From assembly GCF_050947875.1 (NCBI RefSeq), contig NC_134568.1:217157673-217221672 (forward strand): a stretch of DNA of 64,000 nucleotides, given 5' to 3'. Shown here piece after piece: positions 1 through 9,598 of this stretch; the first letter of the stretch is position 1; each line of letters begins with the position of its first letter. The position numbers and the translations under genes were made by a program. The notes beneath the pieces are model-generated. The model saw only the letters and a program-made list of their open reading frames with translations. It had not been told where the DNA came from and did not search any database. This DNA comes from Dermacentor variabilis (Eukaryota; Arthropoda; Arachnida; Ixodida; Ixodidae).

Positions 1-713
<713 letters not shown>

Positions 714-1173
714 GCATATTTACAAAGTTACAAACGCTCGTAAGTTTGCGTTACCCGTCGCGGAACGCACATATGGCGCATACGGAGCAAAGGGTGGCTT
801 GATACTCCTAAAGAAGTGCCCTCGGATAGTACGCAAAATACAGCGTATCCTGCAGTACCGACAAGATGAAACGCGAGTTCGTGTGTTGTGCGGACAGGGC
901 CTTTTAGCAAATTAGTGATTGTCTGTCATAGATGATTGAGTATTTTTAGAGGTTAGGTTACTGAGCCTTGAAGAAATAAAAAAAGATGTTTGGCTCCGAT
1001 ATGAATGGAATTTGAACAGCTACGAGCGTGTGTGAGCCAGGAGCATTTGAGTGACCTTAATTTTTTCTTGCACTTTTGGTGTAGCCGCACTGCGTTGCTT
1101 CTTAACGAAGATTTCATGTCCGGTAATCCGCATTTTATTGAAAGGTGGAGATGACCACTCGGGGAGCGCACGT
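714..1173. other. unassigned DNA next to element A
   Basis: No supported gene. Reading frames that cross into the downstream LTR are accidental products of its GC-rich sequence. Confidence 0.4.
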
Positions 1174-1177
1174 ACGC
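1174..1177. repeat. target-site duplication of element A (low side)
   Basis: ACGC directly abuts the LTR end and is matched by ACGC at 7911-7914. Four bases is a usual Ty3/gypsy duplication length. Confidence 0.85.
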
Positions 1178-1464
1178 TGTTTGGATCGCACCGATGGTAC
1201 GACCTGTTGGGAACTCGGCGCTGACGCCCGTGGTTGTACCTGGGTCGCAAGCCCCAAGGGTAGCGTTGGCCTGGCGGCCTGGGGTACAACTGGAAGCATC
1301 CGAAGGTCCCGGCAAAGCATGAGTCGACTGGTAACAACAAAACAACTTGTTTATTTTAACATCGCAAAGAGTTGGCGGTCAGGTTGACCGAAGTAGAGAG
1401 ACGGGAGAGCACTTTACTCAACAGAAGAAATCGGAGCCCTCCTTTTGGCGTCCGGGGCAGCTGT

Positions 1465-1471
1465 TTTTATA
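1465..1471 (-). promoter_or_regulatory. LTR TATA box (3' LTR of A)
   Basis: TATAAAA in the context GAGAGTATAAAAACAGC on the minus strand. It is conserved at the same place in all four LTRs of the two copies. Confidence 0.7.
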
Positions 1472-1561
1472 CTCTCGCAGTTGAGGGCAAGAAGGAACCC
1501 CTCAATAGACGAGCACGTGATTGTACAATGGGCTAATGTGACGCACACTGCCGCCGGTCGG

Positions 1562-1720
1562 GCACAATGACTGGAAGGAGAGGGTGGCCCCTGCTGTCGC
1601 ATCGCCTGGTTCGGGCACAATGACTGGAAGGAGAGGGTGACCCCTGCTTTCGCATCGCCTGGTTCGGGCACAATGACTGGAAGGAGAGGGTGACCCCTGC
1701 TGTCGCATCGCCTGGTTTGG
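1562..1720 (-). repeat. three 53-bp tandem units in U3 of the 3' LTR
   Basis: Exact 53-bp spacing at 1562, 1615 and 1668, each unit beginning GCACAATGACTGGAAGG on the plus strand. Differences between units are single bases. The array lies just upstream of the TATA box in element orientation, the usual place for an LTR enhancer. Enhancer function is inference. Confidence 0.9.
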
Positions 1721-1896
1721 GCACAATGGCACATACACTCACACACGCACATGAAGACACGTGGCATCGGAACATGCCTGGAAACGCCTGGAGACACCTG
1801 GCGGGGAGCGTTGCGGCGACGCCGAACGGGCCAAAATGTCTGCCGCCCCGCCGCAGTCGCGCCGGCAAAACCGCGTGTCGCAGGCGAAACGCAACA

Positions 1897-2381
1897 GACC
1901 GCCCCGCCGGGGGAAGGAGATCCCGATGGACAGGGGACTGCATCCGCTGTCCGGAGGGATGTCGCTCGATGATGCTCATAACCGAAGTCGGGCGTCCCTC
2001 GACGTTTCTTGAGCGCAGCGCACAGAGAAGGCCTCGTTCTCTCGATCAGGTTCGCACGGGACACTGCAAAGTGACTTCGGGAGAGTTCACATTTTTGTTC
2101 TCGTTCCCGGCAAGCGTTAGAACTACGCTGAAACTCAACCGCTCAGTCAGCAAGCACGGCACAACCCTCACTAAGCCCTGCCAGGCTCTTTCCCCTTTTT
2201 ATACCACTGCCTAGTTCCTTACAGTAGTCTAGCATCACTCAGAACGCGTCCACAAATTGGAAAATTGCACTAGAAAGCATATCATCACTTTGAAACACTA
2301 AACAAAAGCAATATGTTAAAAAAAATCCTGCCTCAGGAAGAAAAACATCAGTAACAAACAATTTTGAGGCTGATTCCTACG
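1897..2381 (-). other. 3' untranslated region of element A
   Basis: Lies between the Gag-Pol stop and the 3' LTR. It holds a second well-conserved TATAAAAA (minus strand 2196-2203), also present in copy B (25495-25502). A GC-rich frame runs from here into the LTR in both copies. No obvious long polypurine tract precedes the LTR; the adjoining bases are G-rich (GCGGGGCGG). Confidence 0.6.
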
Positions 2382-5300
2382 TTAGGGGCTTCGACTTAAG
2401 CCATCGGCGTTACCGTTGAGACTCCCCTTTTTGTAACGCACCTCAAAGGAATATTGTTGTAAAGCGAGGCTCCAGCGCAGGAGGCGGCCATTTTTGGGAG
2501 AGATGGTCTGCAGCCATTGGAGAGGGCAGTGATCCGTCTCAATGATAAACCTCGAGCCGGCTAGATAGCATGACAATTTCTGAACGGCCCACACGAGACA
2601 CGCACACTCTTTCTCGGTGGCGCTATACGCCTGCTCACGACTGGTCAGCTTACGACTAGCATACAGGACGGGGTGTTCTACTTCTCCATTTTCCCGTTGG
2701 CACAGTACAACGCCCATGCCTCGCTCACTAGCATCGCACTGAACAACGAACCCTTTTGTATAGTCTGGCGATCGTAGCACAGGCTGGTTTGTTAGGGCAC
2801 TCTTTAGGGCGCTAAAAGCTCTTTCCTTTGTCTCGTCCCAGACGACTGTTTGAGGCTCTGTCTTTCTTAGAGCATCCGTCAGGGGAGCCGCGATATCAGA
2901 GTACCTAGGGATGTACCTCTGATAGTAGCCGGCGACACCCAAGAACGACCGAATATCGGTCTTGGTGCGCGGTTGCGGAAAGTCTCGCACAGCGGCCACT
3001 TTTATTTCAGAGGGGCGGCGACGACCCTGACCAATCACGTGACCGAGGTAGACAACCTCGGCCTGTGCTAACTGGCACTTAGGAGCCTTGACTGTCAAGC
3101 CCGCTTCGCGCAGGCGGGTTAGCACTGCCCGCAAGTGTGCCATATGCTCAGACCAGGATGCGGAGAATATCGCTACGTCGTCTAGATACGGTAAAGCGAA
3201 TTCTTGCTGTCCCCGCAACACTTTATCCGTGAGGCTTGAAAAACAGTATGGCGCGTTCTTCAAACCAAAACTCAACACTTTAGGACGGAATGTTCCCATT
3301 GGTGAAATGAACGCCGCATACCTACTAGCCTCTTCTGTAAGTGGAACCTGCCAATAACCCCTGACAAGATCTAGGGTGGAAATAAACTGAGCGCTACTAA
3401 CTTTCTCAAGGCGCTCCTCGATGTTAGGGATCGGATAAATTTGATCCTTAGTGATGGAATTAAGCCTGCGGTAGTCGACGCAAGGACGAGGTTCCTTGCC
3501 CGGTACCTCAACTAAAATCAAAGGGGAGGTATAATCACTCTCACCTGCCTCAATAACACCGAGCTGTAGCATTTTCTTTACCTCAGCCTCCATAATATCG
3601 CTCTGGCGGGGTGACACCCGATACGCCTTGGATCGTACTGGCTCTGGGGAGGTAAGTTCTATATCATGAGTAAGTACAGAAGTCCTACCAGGCCTCTCAG
3701 AGAACAGACCTTGAAACTCTTGTAATAGCTGGTGTAGTTCGGTTTTCTGCTCGGGCGACAGCGGTGCTTTACTGATAAGGTCACTAATGACTTGACCGGT
3801 GTCTTCCCTGTTCGTCACTGAGCCTAGTCCCGGAAGCTCGACCGGAAGCTCTTCAGGAACGTTTACCATCATGCACACCACTGCTTCCCTTTGTCTATAA
3901 GGTTTGAGCAGATTACAGTGGTAAACTTGCTGTGCTTTCCGCTTTCCTGGCAGACTTACCACGTAGTTAACGTCCGACAGTTTCTGAACAATTCGTGCTG
4001 GGCCCTCCCACTGCACGTCTAGTTTGTTGTTTAGCGATGTGCGCAATATCATGACCTCATCGCCCACCTCAAAACGACGGGCTCTGGCTGTCCGATCATA
4101 ATAAACCTTGGCCCTCTGCTGGGCCTTTGTCATTGCTTCACCGGACAACTCCTGTGCCCTTCTTAAGCGTTCGAGGAGCTTAAGTACGTACTCCACCACG
4201 ACTGGGTCGTCGCCCCTACCTTCCCACGATTCTCGAAGCATGCGAAGCGGAGATCGAAGCGAGCGACCGTACACCAGTTCAGCTGGCGAAAACCCCGTAG
4301 CCGCATGCGGCGCGGTTCTTAATGCAAACATCACCCCAGGCAGACACAGCTCCCAGTCAGTTTGATGTTCAAAACACAACGCTCTCAACACGCGCTTCAT
4401 GACGGAGTGGAACTTCTCAACGGAATTCGACTGTGGGTGGTACACTGAGCTGTGTAACAGCTTTACCCCACACCTTTCGAGAAAAGTTGTCGTCAAAGCG
4501 CTAGTAAACACTGTGCCCTGATCTGATTGGATTTCCGCAGGGAAACCAACTCGCGCAAATATGGACAGTAGTGCATTAACTATCTCAACTGAGCTGAGTT
4601 CTTTAAGCGGCACTGCTTCAGGGAACTTTGTCGCTGGGCAGATCACAGTCAAAATGTGTCTGTACCCCGTGGCTGTTACCGGCAGAGGTCCCACTGTATC
4701 AATAACGAGCCGTCTAAAAGGCTCCGTTATGATAGGTACCAATTTCAACGGCGCCCTCGATTTGTCCCCTGGTTTGCCCACCCGCTGACAGGTGTCACAT
4801 GACCTCACGAAGTGGTCTGCGTCCCGAAAACACCCTGGCCAATAGTACTCTTGCAAGAGACGGTCCTTAGTTTTCTTAACTCCTAGGTGTCCGGACCACG
4901 AACCCCCGTGTGACAAGCGCAACAGATCCTGACGATAGCATTGAGGCACGATCAGCTGATCGAACTCCACTCCTCGGCGGTCTAGATACTTCCGGTACAG
5001 GACTCCACCTCTTTCCACAAAACGCGCAGTTTTCCTGGCGATACCTTCTTTGACATTGCAGCGCACGTTTTCCAGGCTGCCATCCTTTTTTTGCTCGGCT
5101 ATCAAAGCCGACCGGCTGACTTTTAGCAACCTATTAAGTCCGTCTGACGTAGGCGCGATGAGCAAATCAGTAGATAGCTCTTCTAACTTTCCCGTGTCGG
5201 GCGTTTCCTCTCCAGTATCTGGCGCCTTTAACGTTACAGACTCAAGTTTATTCAGTTCGGGCGTGCTCTGAATATCAGCTTGCTGCGCCTCTGACCCTTT

Positions 5301-6836
5301 TTCGTTGTTTGATAACGTCGGCCCCGCAACTACCGCCTTTGCAGCGAGCTCCCGAACCTTCGATCTGGTTAAGGCCTGAACACTAGCTTCACCAAACAAA
5401 AGCCCCTTCTCGCGCAGGAGGTGATCGGACCTGTTTGAAAATAGGTACGGGTACTGGGGTGGCAGCATAGATGACACTGCCGCCTCCGTCTCAAGCGCTC
5501 CGAAAGGTCCTTCAATAAGCACCTTTGCTACTGGCAGACACACGCTATGAGCTTCCACGGCTTGCTTGATCCATGCGCACTCGCCCGTGAACATATGGGG
5601 TTCTACGTAAGAGGGGTGAACTACATCCATCGTAGCTGCGGAATCGCGAAGCACTCGGCACTCTTTCCCGTTCACGAGGAGGTCTCGCATGTAAGGCTCG
5701 AGAAGCTTCATGTTCTCGTCAGTGCTGCCTAATGAAAAAGACACAACTTTTGGTGTTGTTTCCGGACACTGCGCCGAAAAGTGACCCGGCTTCTGGCACG
5801 TATAACACACGCGCGCTCGCCTCATCTCGAACCGCTTTCTGCGTTTGGCTGCCGCCGTCTCTTTACGTTTGGTCGGACTGCTTTCACTCGCATCCTCACT
5901 ACGCGTGTCCCCCTTTAATCTCATGGGTGTGAACTTCGGCCTCTCAAACTTCGAGCCAAATTCACCCTTTTGACCGTCCTTAGCTCCGCGAGCCCGACGC
6001 GTCACAAACTCCTCGGCTAGCTGAGCGGCTTTAGCCACCGTACAAACGTCTGGCCTATCCAAGACCCAGTATCGCACGTTCTCCGGTAACCGACTATAAA
6101 ACTGTTCTAGCCCGAAGCACTGCAGAACTTTATCGTGGTCACCAAACGCTTTCTCTTCTTTGAGCCACTCCTGCATGTTTGACATAAGCCTATACGCAAA
6201 CTCTGTATATGACTCACTTCTGCCTTTCTCATTTTCCCGAAACTTCCGACGGAACGCCTCCGCAGACAGCCGGTACTTTTTTAGCAGACTCGATTTTACT
6301 TTGTCGAAATCCTCTGCCTCCTCTCTATCCAAGCGAGCGACTACGTCGGCCGCCTCGCCGGGTAACAAAGTGAGCAAGCGCTGTGGCCACGTTTCCCGAG
6401 AGAACCCCTGCTTCTCGCACGTTCGCTCAAAGTTAACCAGGAACAAACCAATGTCCTCTCCAAGCTTAAACGGCCGCATCAGGTCAGTCATCTTGAACAA
6501 TACGCGTTCTCCTGCACCGTGTGCCTGACTTCCATTACGAGCGCGTTCCATCTCTATCTCGAGACGCTTCATTTCCAACGCGTGTTCGCGCTCTTCTTTT
6601 TCTTTCTGCTCTTTAAGTTCGCGCTCCTGTTTCTCTTTTTGCTCTTTAAGTTCGCGCTCCTGTCTTTTTGACCTCTCCTCAATAGTCTCAAGGCATTCCG
6701 ACAGCTCGTCATCCTCAGCCTCTAACTCAAGAATAGCCTTTAGCAGTTCTGGTTTTCTGAGTTTGTCCGAGACATCCAGACCCAACTCTCTTGCAAGCTC
6801 CAACAATTTCGGTTTGCGCAACGACTTCAAATCCAT
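2382..6836 (-). CDS. Gag-Pol polyprotein of Gmr1-like element A (intact, 1484 aa)
   Basis: Makes the particle protein and the enzymes that copy element RNA into DNA and integrate it. Residues 1-41 resemble a SAP-type DNA-binding helix pair. Residues 50-105 form a charged coiled coil of ERELKEQKEK units. Residues about 120-295 are Gag capsid; the part from about 193 resembles a SCAN domain, including the LEQFYSRLPENVRYWV stretch. A CCHC knuckle is at 344-357. A protease-like D-S-A triplet is at 398-400. Integrase follows: zinc-finger His643, His650, Cys680, Cys683, then Asp713, Asp772, Glu807 and a GPY/F module with Trp943. RT comes after it (YLDD at 1217-1220), then RNase H (Asp1368, Asp1435, Asp1478). 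The frame ends at DGLSRSP. Start: the ATG in GCAGCCATGG, a good animal context, with the same start in copy B. No stop or frameshift lies inside it. The integrase-before-RT order is the notable feature. Confidence 0.95.
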   Translation of the reverse strand: MDLKSLRKPKLLELARELGLDVSDKLRKPELLKAILELEAEDDELSECLETIEERSKRQERELKEQKEKQERELKEQKEKEEREHALEMKRLEIEMERARNGSQAHGAGERVLFKMTDLMRPFKLGEDIGLFLVNFERTCEKQGFSRETWPQRLLTLLPGEAADVVARLDREEAEDFDKVKSSLLKKYRLSAEAFRRKFRENEKGRSESYTEFAYRLMSNMQEWLKEEKAFGDHDKVLQCFGLEQFYSRLPENVRYWVLDRPDVCTVAKAAQLAEEFVTRRARGAKDGQKGEFGSKFERPKFTPMRLKGDTRSEDASESSPTKRKETAAAKRRKRFEMRRARVCYTCQKPGHFSAQCPETTPKVVSFSLGSTDENMKLLEPYMRDLLVNGKECRVLRDSAATMDVVHPSYVEPHMFTGECAWIKQAVEAHSVCLPVAKVLIEGPFGALETEAAVSSMLPPQYPYLFSNRSDHLLREKGLLFGEASVQALTRSKVRELAAKAVVAGPTLSNNEKGSEAQQADIQSTPELNKLESVTLKAPDTGEETPDTGKLEELSTDLLIAPTSDGLNRLLKVSRSALIAEQKKDGSLENVRCNVKEGIARKTARFVERGGVLYRKYLDRRGVEFDQLIVPQCYRQDLLRLSHGGSWSGHLGVKKTKDRLLQEYYWPGCFRDADHFVRSCDTCQRVGKPGDKSRAPLKLVPIITEPFRRLVIDTVGPLPVTATGYRHILTVICPATKFPEAVPLKELSSVEIVNALLSIFARVGFPAEIQSDQGTVFTSALTTTFLERCGVKLLHSSVYHPQSNSVEKFHSVMKRVLRALCFEHQTDWELCLPGVMFALRTAPHAATGFSPAELVYGRSLRSPLRMLRESWEGRGDDPVVVEYVLKLLERLRRAQELSGEAMTKAQQRAKVYYDRTARARRFEVGDEVMILRTSLNNKLDVQWEGPARIVQKLSDVNYVVSLPGKRKAQQVYHCNLLKPYRQREAVVCMMVNVPEELPVELPGLGSVTNREDTGQVISDLISKAPLSPEQKTELHQLLQEFQGLFSERPGRTSVLTHDIELTSPEPVRSKAYRVSPRQSDIMEAEVKKMLQLGVIEAGESDYTSPLILVEVPGKEPRPCVDYRRLNSITKDQIYPIPNIEERLEKVSSAQFISTLDLVRGYWQVPLTEEASRYAAFISPMGTFRPKVLSFGLKNAPYCFSSLTDKVLRGQQEFALPYLDDVAIFSASWSEHMAHLRAVLTRLREAGLTVKAPKCQLAQAEVVYLGHVIGQGRRRPSEIKVAAVRDFPQPRTKTDIRSFLGVAGYYQRYIPRYSDIAAPLTDALRKTEPQTVVWDETKERAFSALKSALTNQPVLRSPDYTKGFVVQCDASERGMGVVLCQRENGEVEHPVLYASRKLTSREQAYSATEKECACLVWAVQKLSCYLAGSRFIIETDHCPLQWLQTISPKNGRLLRWSLALQQYSFEVRYKKGSLNGNADGLSRSP

Positions 6837-7170
6837 GGCTGCTCTGAATGCTGCTTTCTCTACTGCTTACTATTGTCTTGCCGCAAACTAACCCGGCAGC
6901 AACGACAACCACAATTACCAGCTCTGTTTCTGACACTAACAAAAGCCTGGCAAAGCTCAGAAGAAGAAAGTCCCGCACTCACCAAACCTCGCAGTCAAGA
7001 GTTCAGCGCAGTCGTTCCGCTGCAGGCAACCAGTCATCACACAGGGCTCGTTGCACTGCTCCCGGATCGTCGTTGAGCTGCTCAGCGTACAGTCAACTGC
7101 ATCTCTTCGCTGCTGGCCTCCGTTGTCGCGATCTCACCGCTGGTAGACAGTTATTTGGAGTCGGAGGCGA

Positions 7171-7188
7171 TCTCACCGCTGCCAACCA
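7171..7188 (-). promoter_or_regulatory. candidate primer-binding site of element A
   Basis: Two bases after the 5' LTR, the minus strand reads TGGTTGGCAGCGGTGAGA. Its complement ends in ...AACCA, as a tRNA 3' end would. A related stretch follows about 39 bp downstream (about 7132-7150). Copy B retains only the second type (TGTCTGCCAGCGGTGAG), which does not start TGG. The tRNA used was not identified. Confidence 0.5.
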
Positions 7189-7190
7189 GA

Positions 7191-7910
7191 TGTTTGGATC
7201 GCACCGATGGTACGACCTGTTGGGAACTCGGCGCTGACGCCCGTGGTTGTACCTGGGTCGCAAGCCCCAAGGGTAGCGTTGGCCTGGCGGCCTGGGGTAC
7301 AACTGGAAGCATCCGAAGGTCCCGGCAAAGCATGAGTCGACTGGTAACAACAAAACAACTTGTTTATTTTAACATCGCAAAGAGTTGGCGGTCAGGTTGA
7401 CCGAAGTAGAGAGACGGGAGAGCACTTTACTCAACAGAAGAAATCGGAGCCCTCCTTTTGGCGTCCGGGGGCAGCTGTTTTTATACTGTCGCAGTTGAGG
7501 GCAAGAAGGAACCCCTCAATAGACGAGCACGTGATTGTACAATGGGCTAATGTGACGCACACTGCCGCCGGTCGAGCACAATGACTGGAAGGAGAGGGTG
7601 GCCCCTGCTGTCGCATCGCCTGGTTCGGGCACAATGACTGGAAGGAGAGGGTGACCCCTGCTTTCGCATCGCCTGGTTCGGGCACAATGACTGGAAGGAG
7701 AGGGTGACCCCTGCTGTCGCATCGCCTGGTTTGGGCACAATGGCACATACACTCACACACGCACATGAAGACACGTGGCATCGGAACATGCCTGGAAACG
7801 CCTGGAAACACCTGGCGGGGAGCGTTGCGGCGACGCCGAACGGGCCAAAATGTCTGCCGCCCCGCCGCAGTCGCGCCGGCAAAACCGCGTGTCGCAGGCG
7901 AAACGCAACA
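7191..7910 (-). repeat. 5' LTR of element A
   Basis: 720 bp. The three 53-bp U3 units lie at 7576-7734 and the TATAAAA at 7479-7485 (minus). It would drive transcription of Gag-Pol leftward. It differs from the 3' LTR by one base in a G run and three substitutions. Confidence 0.93.
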
Positions 7911-7914
7911 ACGC

Positions 7915-8299
7915 CTAATCCCAGTGGATCGCACATGCAATTGTGATGATAAACCGAGAACACCCGCCATGTGAACACATGCGCCGATGTTGGGGCAAGT
8001 ACAGATAATGAAGAAGGTGTTTCTCTGCAAAATTTGTTTAGAGCGCATAAAACATAATGAAACATCCTTAACGGACTGCTGTTCCGCTGAAGCGCAAAAC
8101 GCCAAGGTACTTGGAGCGCAAAATTTTAATTACTTTTATCCAATTTTTATCAGAATGACCAACTCAGTGACCGATAATTTGTGACAGAGCTAAGTGGGCC
8201 GACCTTATGTATGTATTGCGCTGACTGTTGTCGCTGCTTATACATCTTCGTAGACTGTCAGTCTCGTGGATTTTCAGAAAAACCGATCATTTACGAGAT
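7915..8299. other. unassigned DNA between element A and a TIR element
   Basis: AT-rich sequence with no gene or repeat that I recognise. Confidence 0.4.
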
Positions 8300-9280
8300 G
8301 GGGCGCTATAACGTAAAACTATTCCAAACTTTTCTATTCCAATTCTGCTATCAGCCCTCCGCGATTGGTCAAAAACTTTTTTCGACCACGCCCACTTCAC
8401 CTGCCTGTCACGCGACGTCACGAAAACCGCAATACCTCCCCATCTGATATGATGTGTACACACTGATTATGCATGATTTGACAGAAAAAAGAAAAACAAT
8501 TATTTCTGATTCGACCCCTTTTCGCCATTAGCCCTCGGCTATTGGTAAAAGTTTTCGGGCTGCACCCACTTCACCTGCCTCTCACGCGACGTCTCAAAAC
8601 CGCACAATTTCACCGCGTCAAAGTGACGTGTACGCGATAAAGATGCATTAATATGCCGAACAAAACTGAATTTTTTTCGGAATAGCCGCAGGCTGCCCCG
8701 TTCCGAAAGGAATAAAAGATGGCTGCCGCCGATCGCTGAGACGCTGGCTACTCGCACCTGCCGGCATGGGTGTATTTGCGTATAATAAAACTGCTTGCGT
8801 GACCGTGTAACGTTTTCAAGCACTTTCGGCATGTTTACTACCTCATTCTGCCAACTCTTCTTTGCTGAGGGTCAGTTTTAGCGCCATTCTTAAGCTTCCG
8901 TTGCATGCCGCCGCGATTTTCGACCAGCCACCACAAGCTAAGTAAGGGAAAGTCGACCAATCGCAGACGCCGGCACCACCCTCTTCATCCGGTTATCGAT
9001 TTTAAGTGCACTGGCTCTGCCCCAGTGAATCCCTCTCCACTTGAGCATTCTCCTCGCCTCTTGTCAGCCAATTAGATACGACAAGCCGCTCAATGTAGGC
9101 AATGTTATTCGTTTTTCAAGCAAACAAAAGTGACCTCCTATGAACGAGGAGAGCGTTTGATTGGTCTGTTCAGATAACCCTGCGGGTGACCGCCCGGTGC
9201 TTGCGTCGGTGGTTACGCAAATTTGACGTCAGGAAATTGGAATAGAAACATATTGGAATAGTTTTACGTTATAGGGCCCC
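8300..9280. mobile_element. DNA-transposon-like element with about 45-bp terminal inverted repeats
   Basis: The left end reads GGGGCGCTATAACGTAAAAC and continues through ACTATTCCAA...CTATTCCAATT. The right end (9234-9280) is its reverse complement with a few mismatches (GGGGCCCTATAACG). The interior, about 890 bp, has no transposase-like frame, so this looks non-autonomous. Inside the left half a block containing AGCCCTCCGCGATTGG recurs about 177 bp on (8353 and 8530), and a related inverted copy is near 8966. No exact target duplication was found, so the superfamily is undecided. Confidence 0.75.
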
Positions 9281-9520
9281 TGACGTATAACGATTGTCAC
9301 GATGGATTACATAGCACTGAGGTGGTAAGAGCTATCTGGGGGCTGTTACGCGAAATTTATTCATTTATTCATTTTTTATATACCTTAAGGGCCCCGCAGG
9401 GCATTACATAGGGGGAGGGGATAACATTGGATCATAATTTGAGGATCACTTGATCAGTAATAGGTCATAGAATGCATAACACACTCACTAAGTCCCAGAC
9501 AATGTGTTGTCTAAATAAAG

Positions 9521-9598
9521 CATTCATTCATTCATTCATTCATTCATTCATTCATTCATTCATTCATTCATTCATTCATTCATTCATTCATTCATTCA
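9521..9598. repeat. (CATT)n microsatellite
   Basis: About 19 tetranucleotide copies right after ...CTAAATAAAG. This could be the tail of a plus-strand retroposon or an expansion of a LINE tail. It lies within the span assigned to the minus-strand LINE. Confidence 0.95.

Larger units (their letters stand above)
1178..1896 (-). repeat. 3' LTR of element A
   Basis: 719 bp, TG...CA on the minus strand. In transcript direction it holds a U3 with three 53-bp tandem units (1562-1720), a TATAAAA at 1465-1471, and an AATAAA at 1350-1355. It matches the 5' LTR at 7191-7910 apart from about four changes. Confidence 0.93.
1178..7910 (-). mobile_element. Ty3/gypsy LTR retrotransposon A, Gmr1-like, full length
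   Basis: Complete element of about 6.7 kb read on the minus strand. It is bounded by LTRs of 719-720 bp that begin TGTTGCG and end CAAACA. The host 4-mer ACGC occurs on both sides (1174-1177 and 7911-7914) and is a convincing target-site duplication. Inside lie a primer-binding-like site, a short leader, one long Gag-Pol frame (2382-6836) and a 3' untranslated stretch of about 485 bp. The two LTRs differ at about four positions over 720 bp: one G-run length change and three substitutions. This indicates a recent insertion. There is no envelope frame. Copy B at 19803-26480 is the same family in the opposite orientation. Family placement rests on the order protease, integrase, RT, RNase H, which is that of Gmr1-like elements and not of standard Ty3/gypsy. 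Confidence 0.95.

Noticed and set aside
2382..6836. Frames opposite to or overlapping Gag-Pol (for example 6160-6528 plus)
   Set aside because: They are shadows of the Gag-Pol frame, and the same shadows appear in copy B.
7093..7353. GC-rich LTR frames repeated at all four LTRs
   Set aside because: They recur wherever the LTR occurs, lack start-site support, and are explained by GC-rich untranslated LTR sequence.
1178..7910. Errantivirus or endogenous retrovirus
   Set aside because: No envelope-like frame lies between pol and the 3' LTR in A, B or C; these are LTR retrotransposons.
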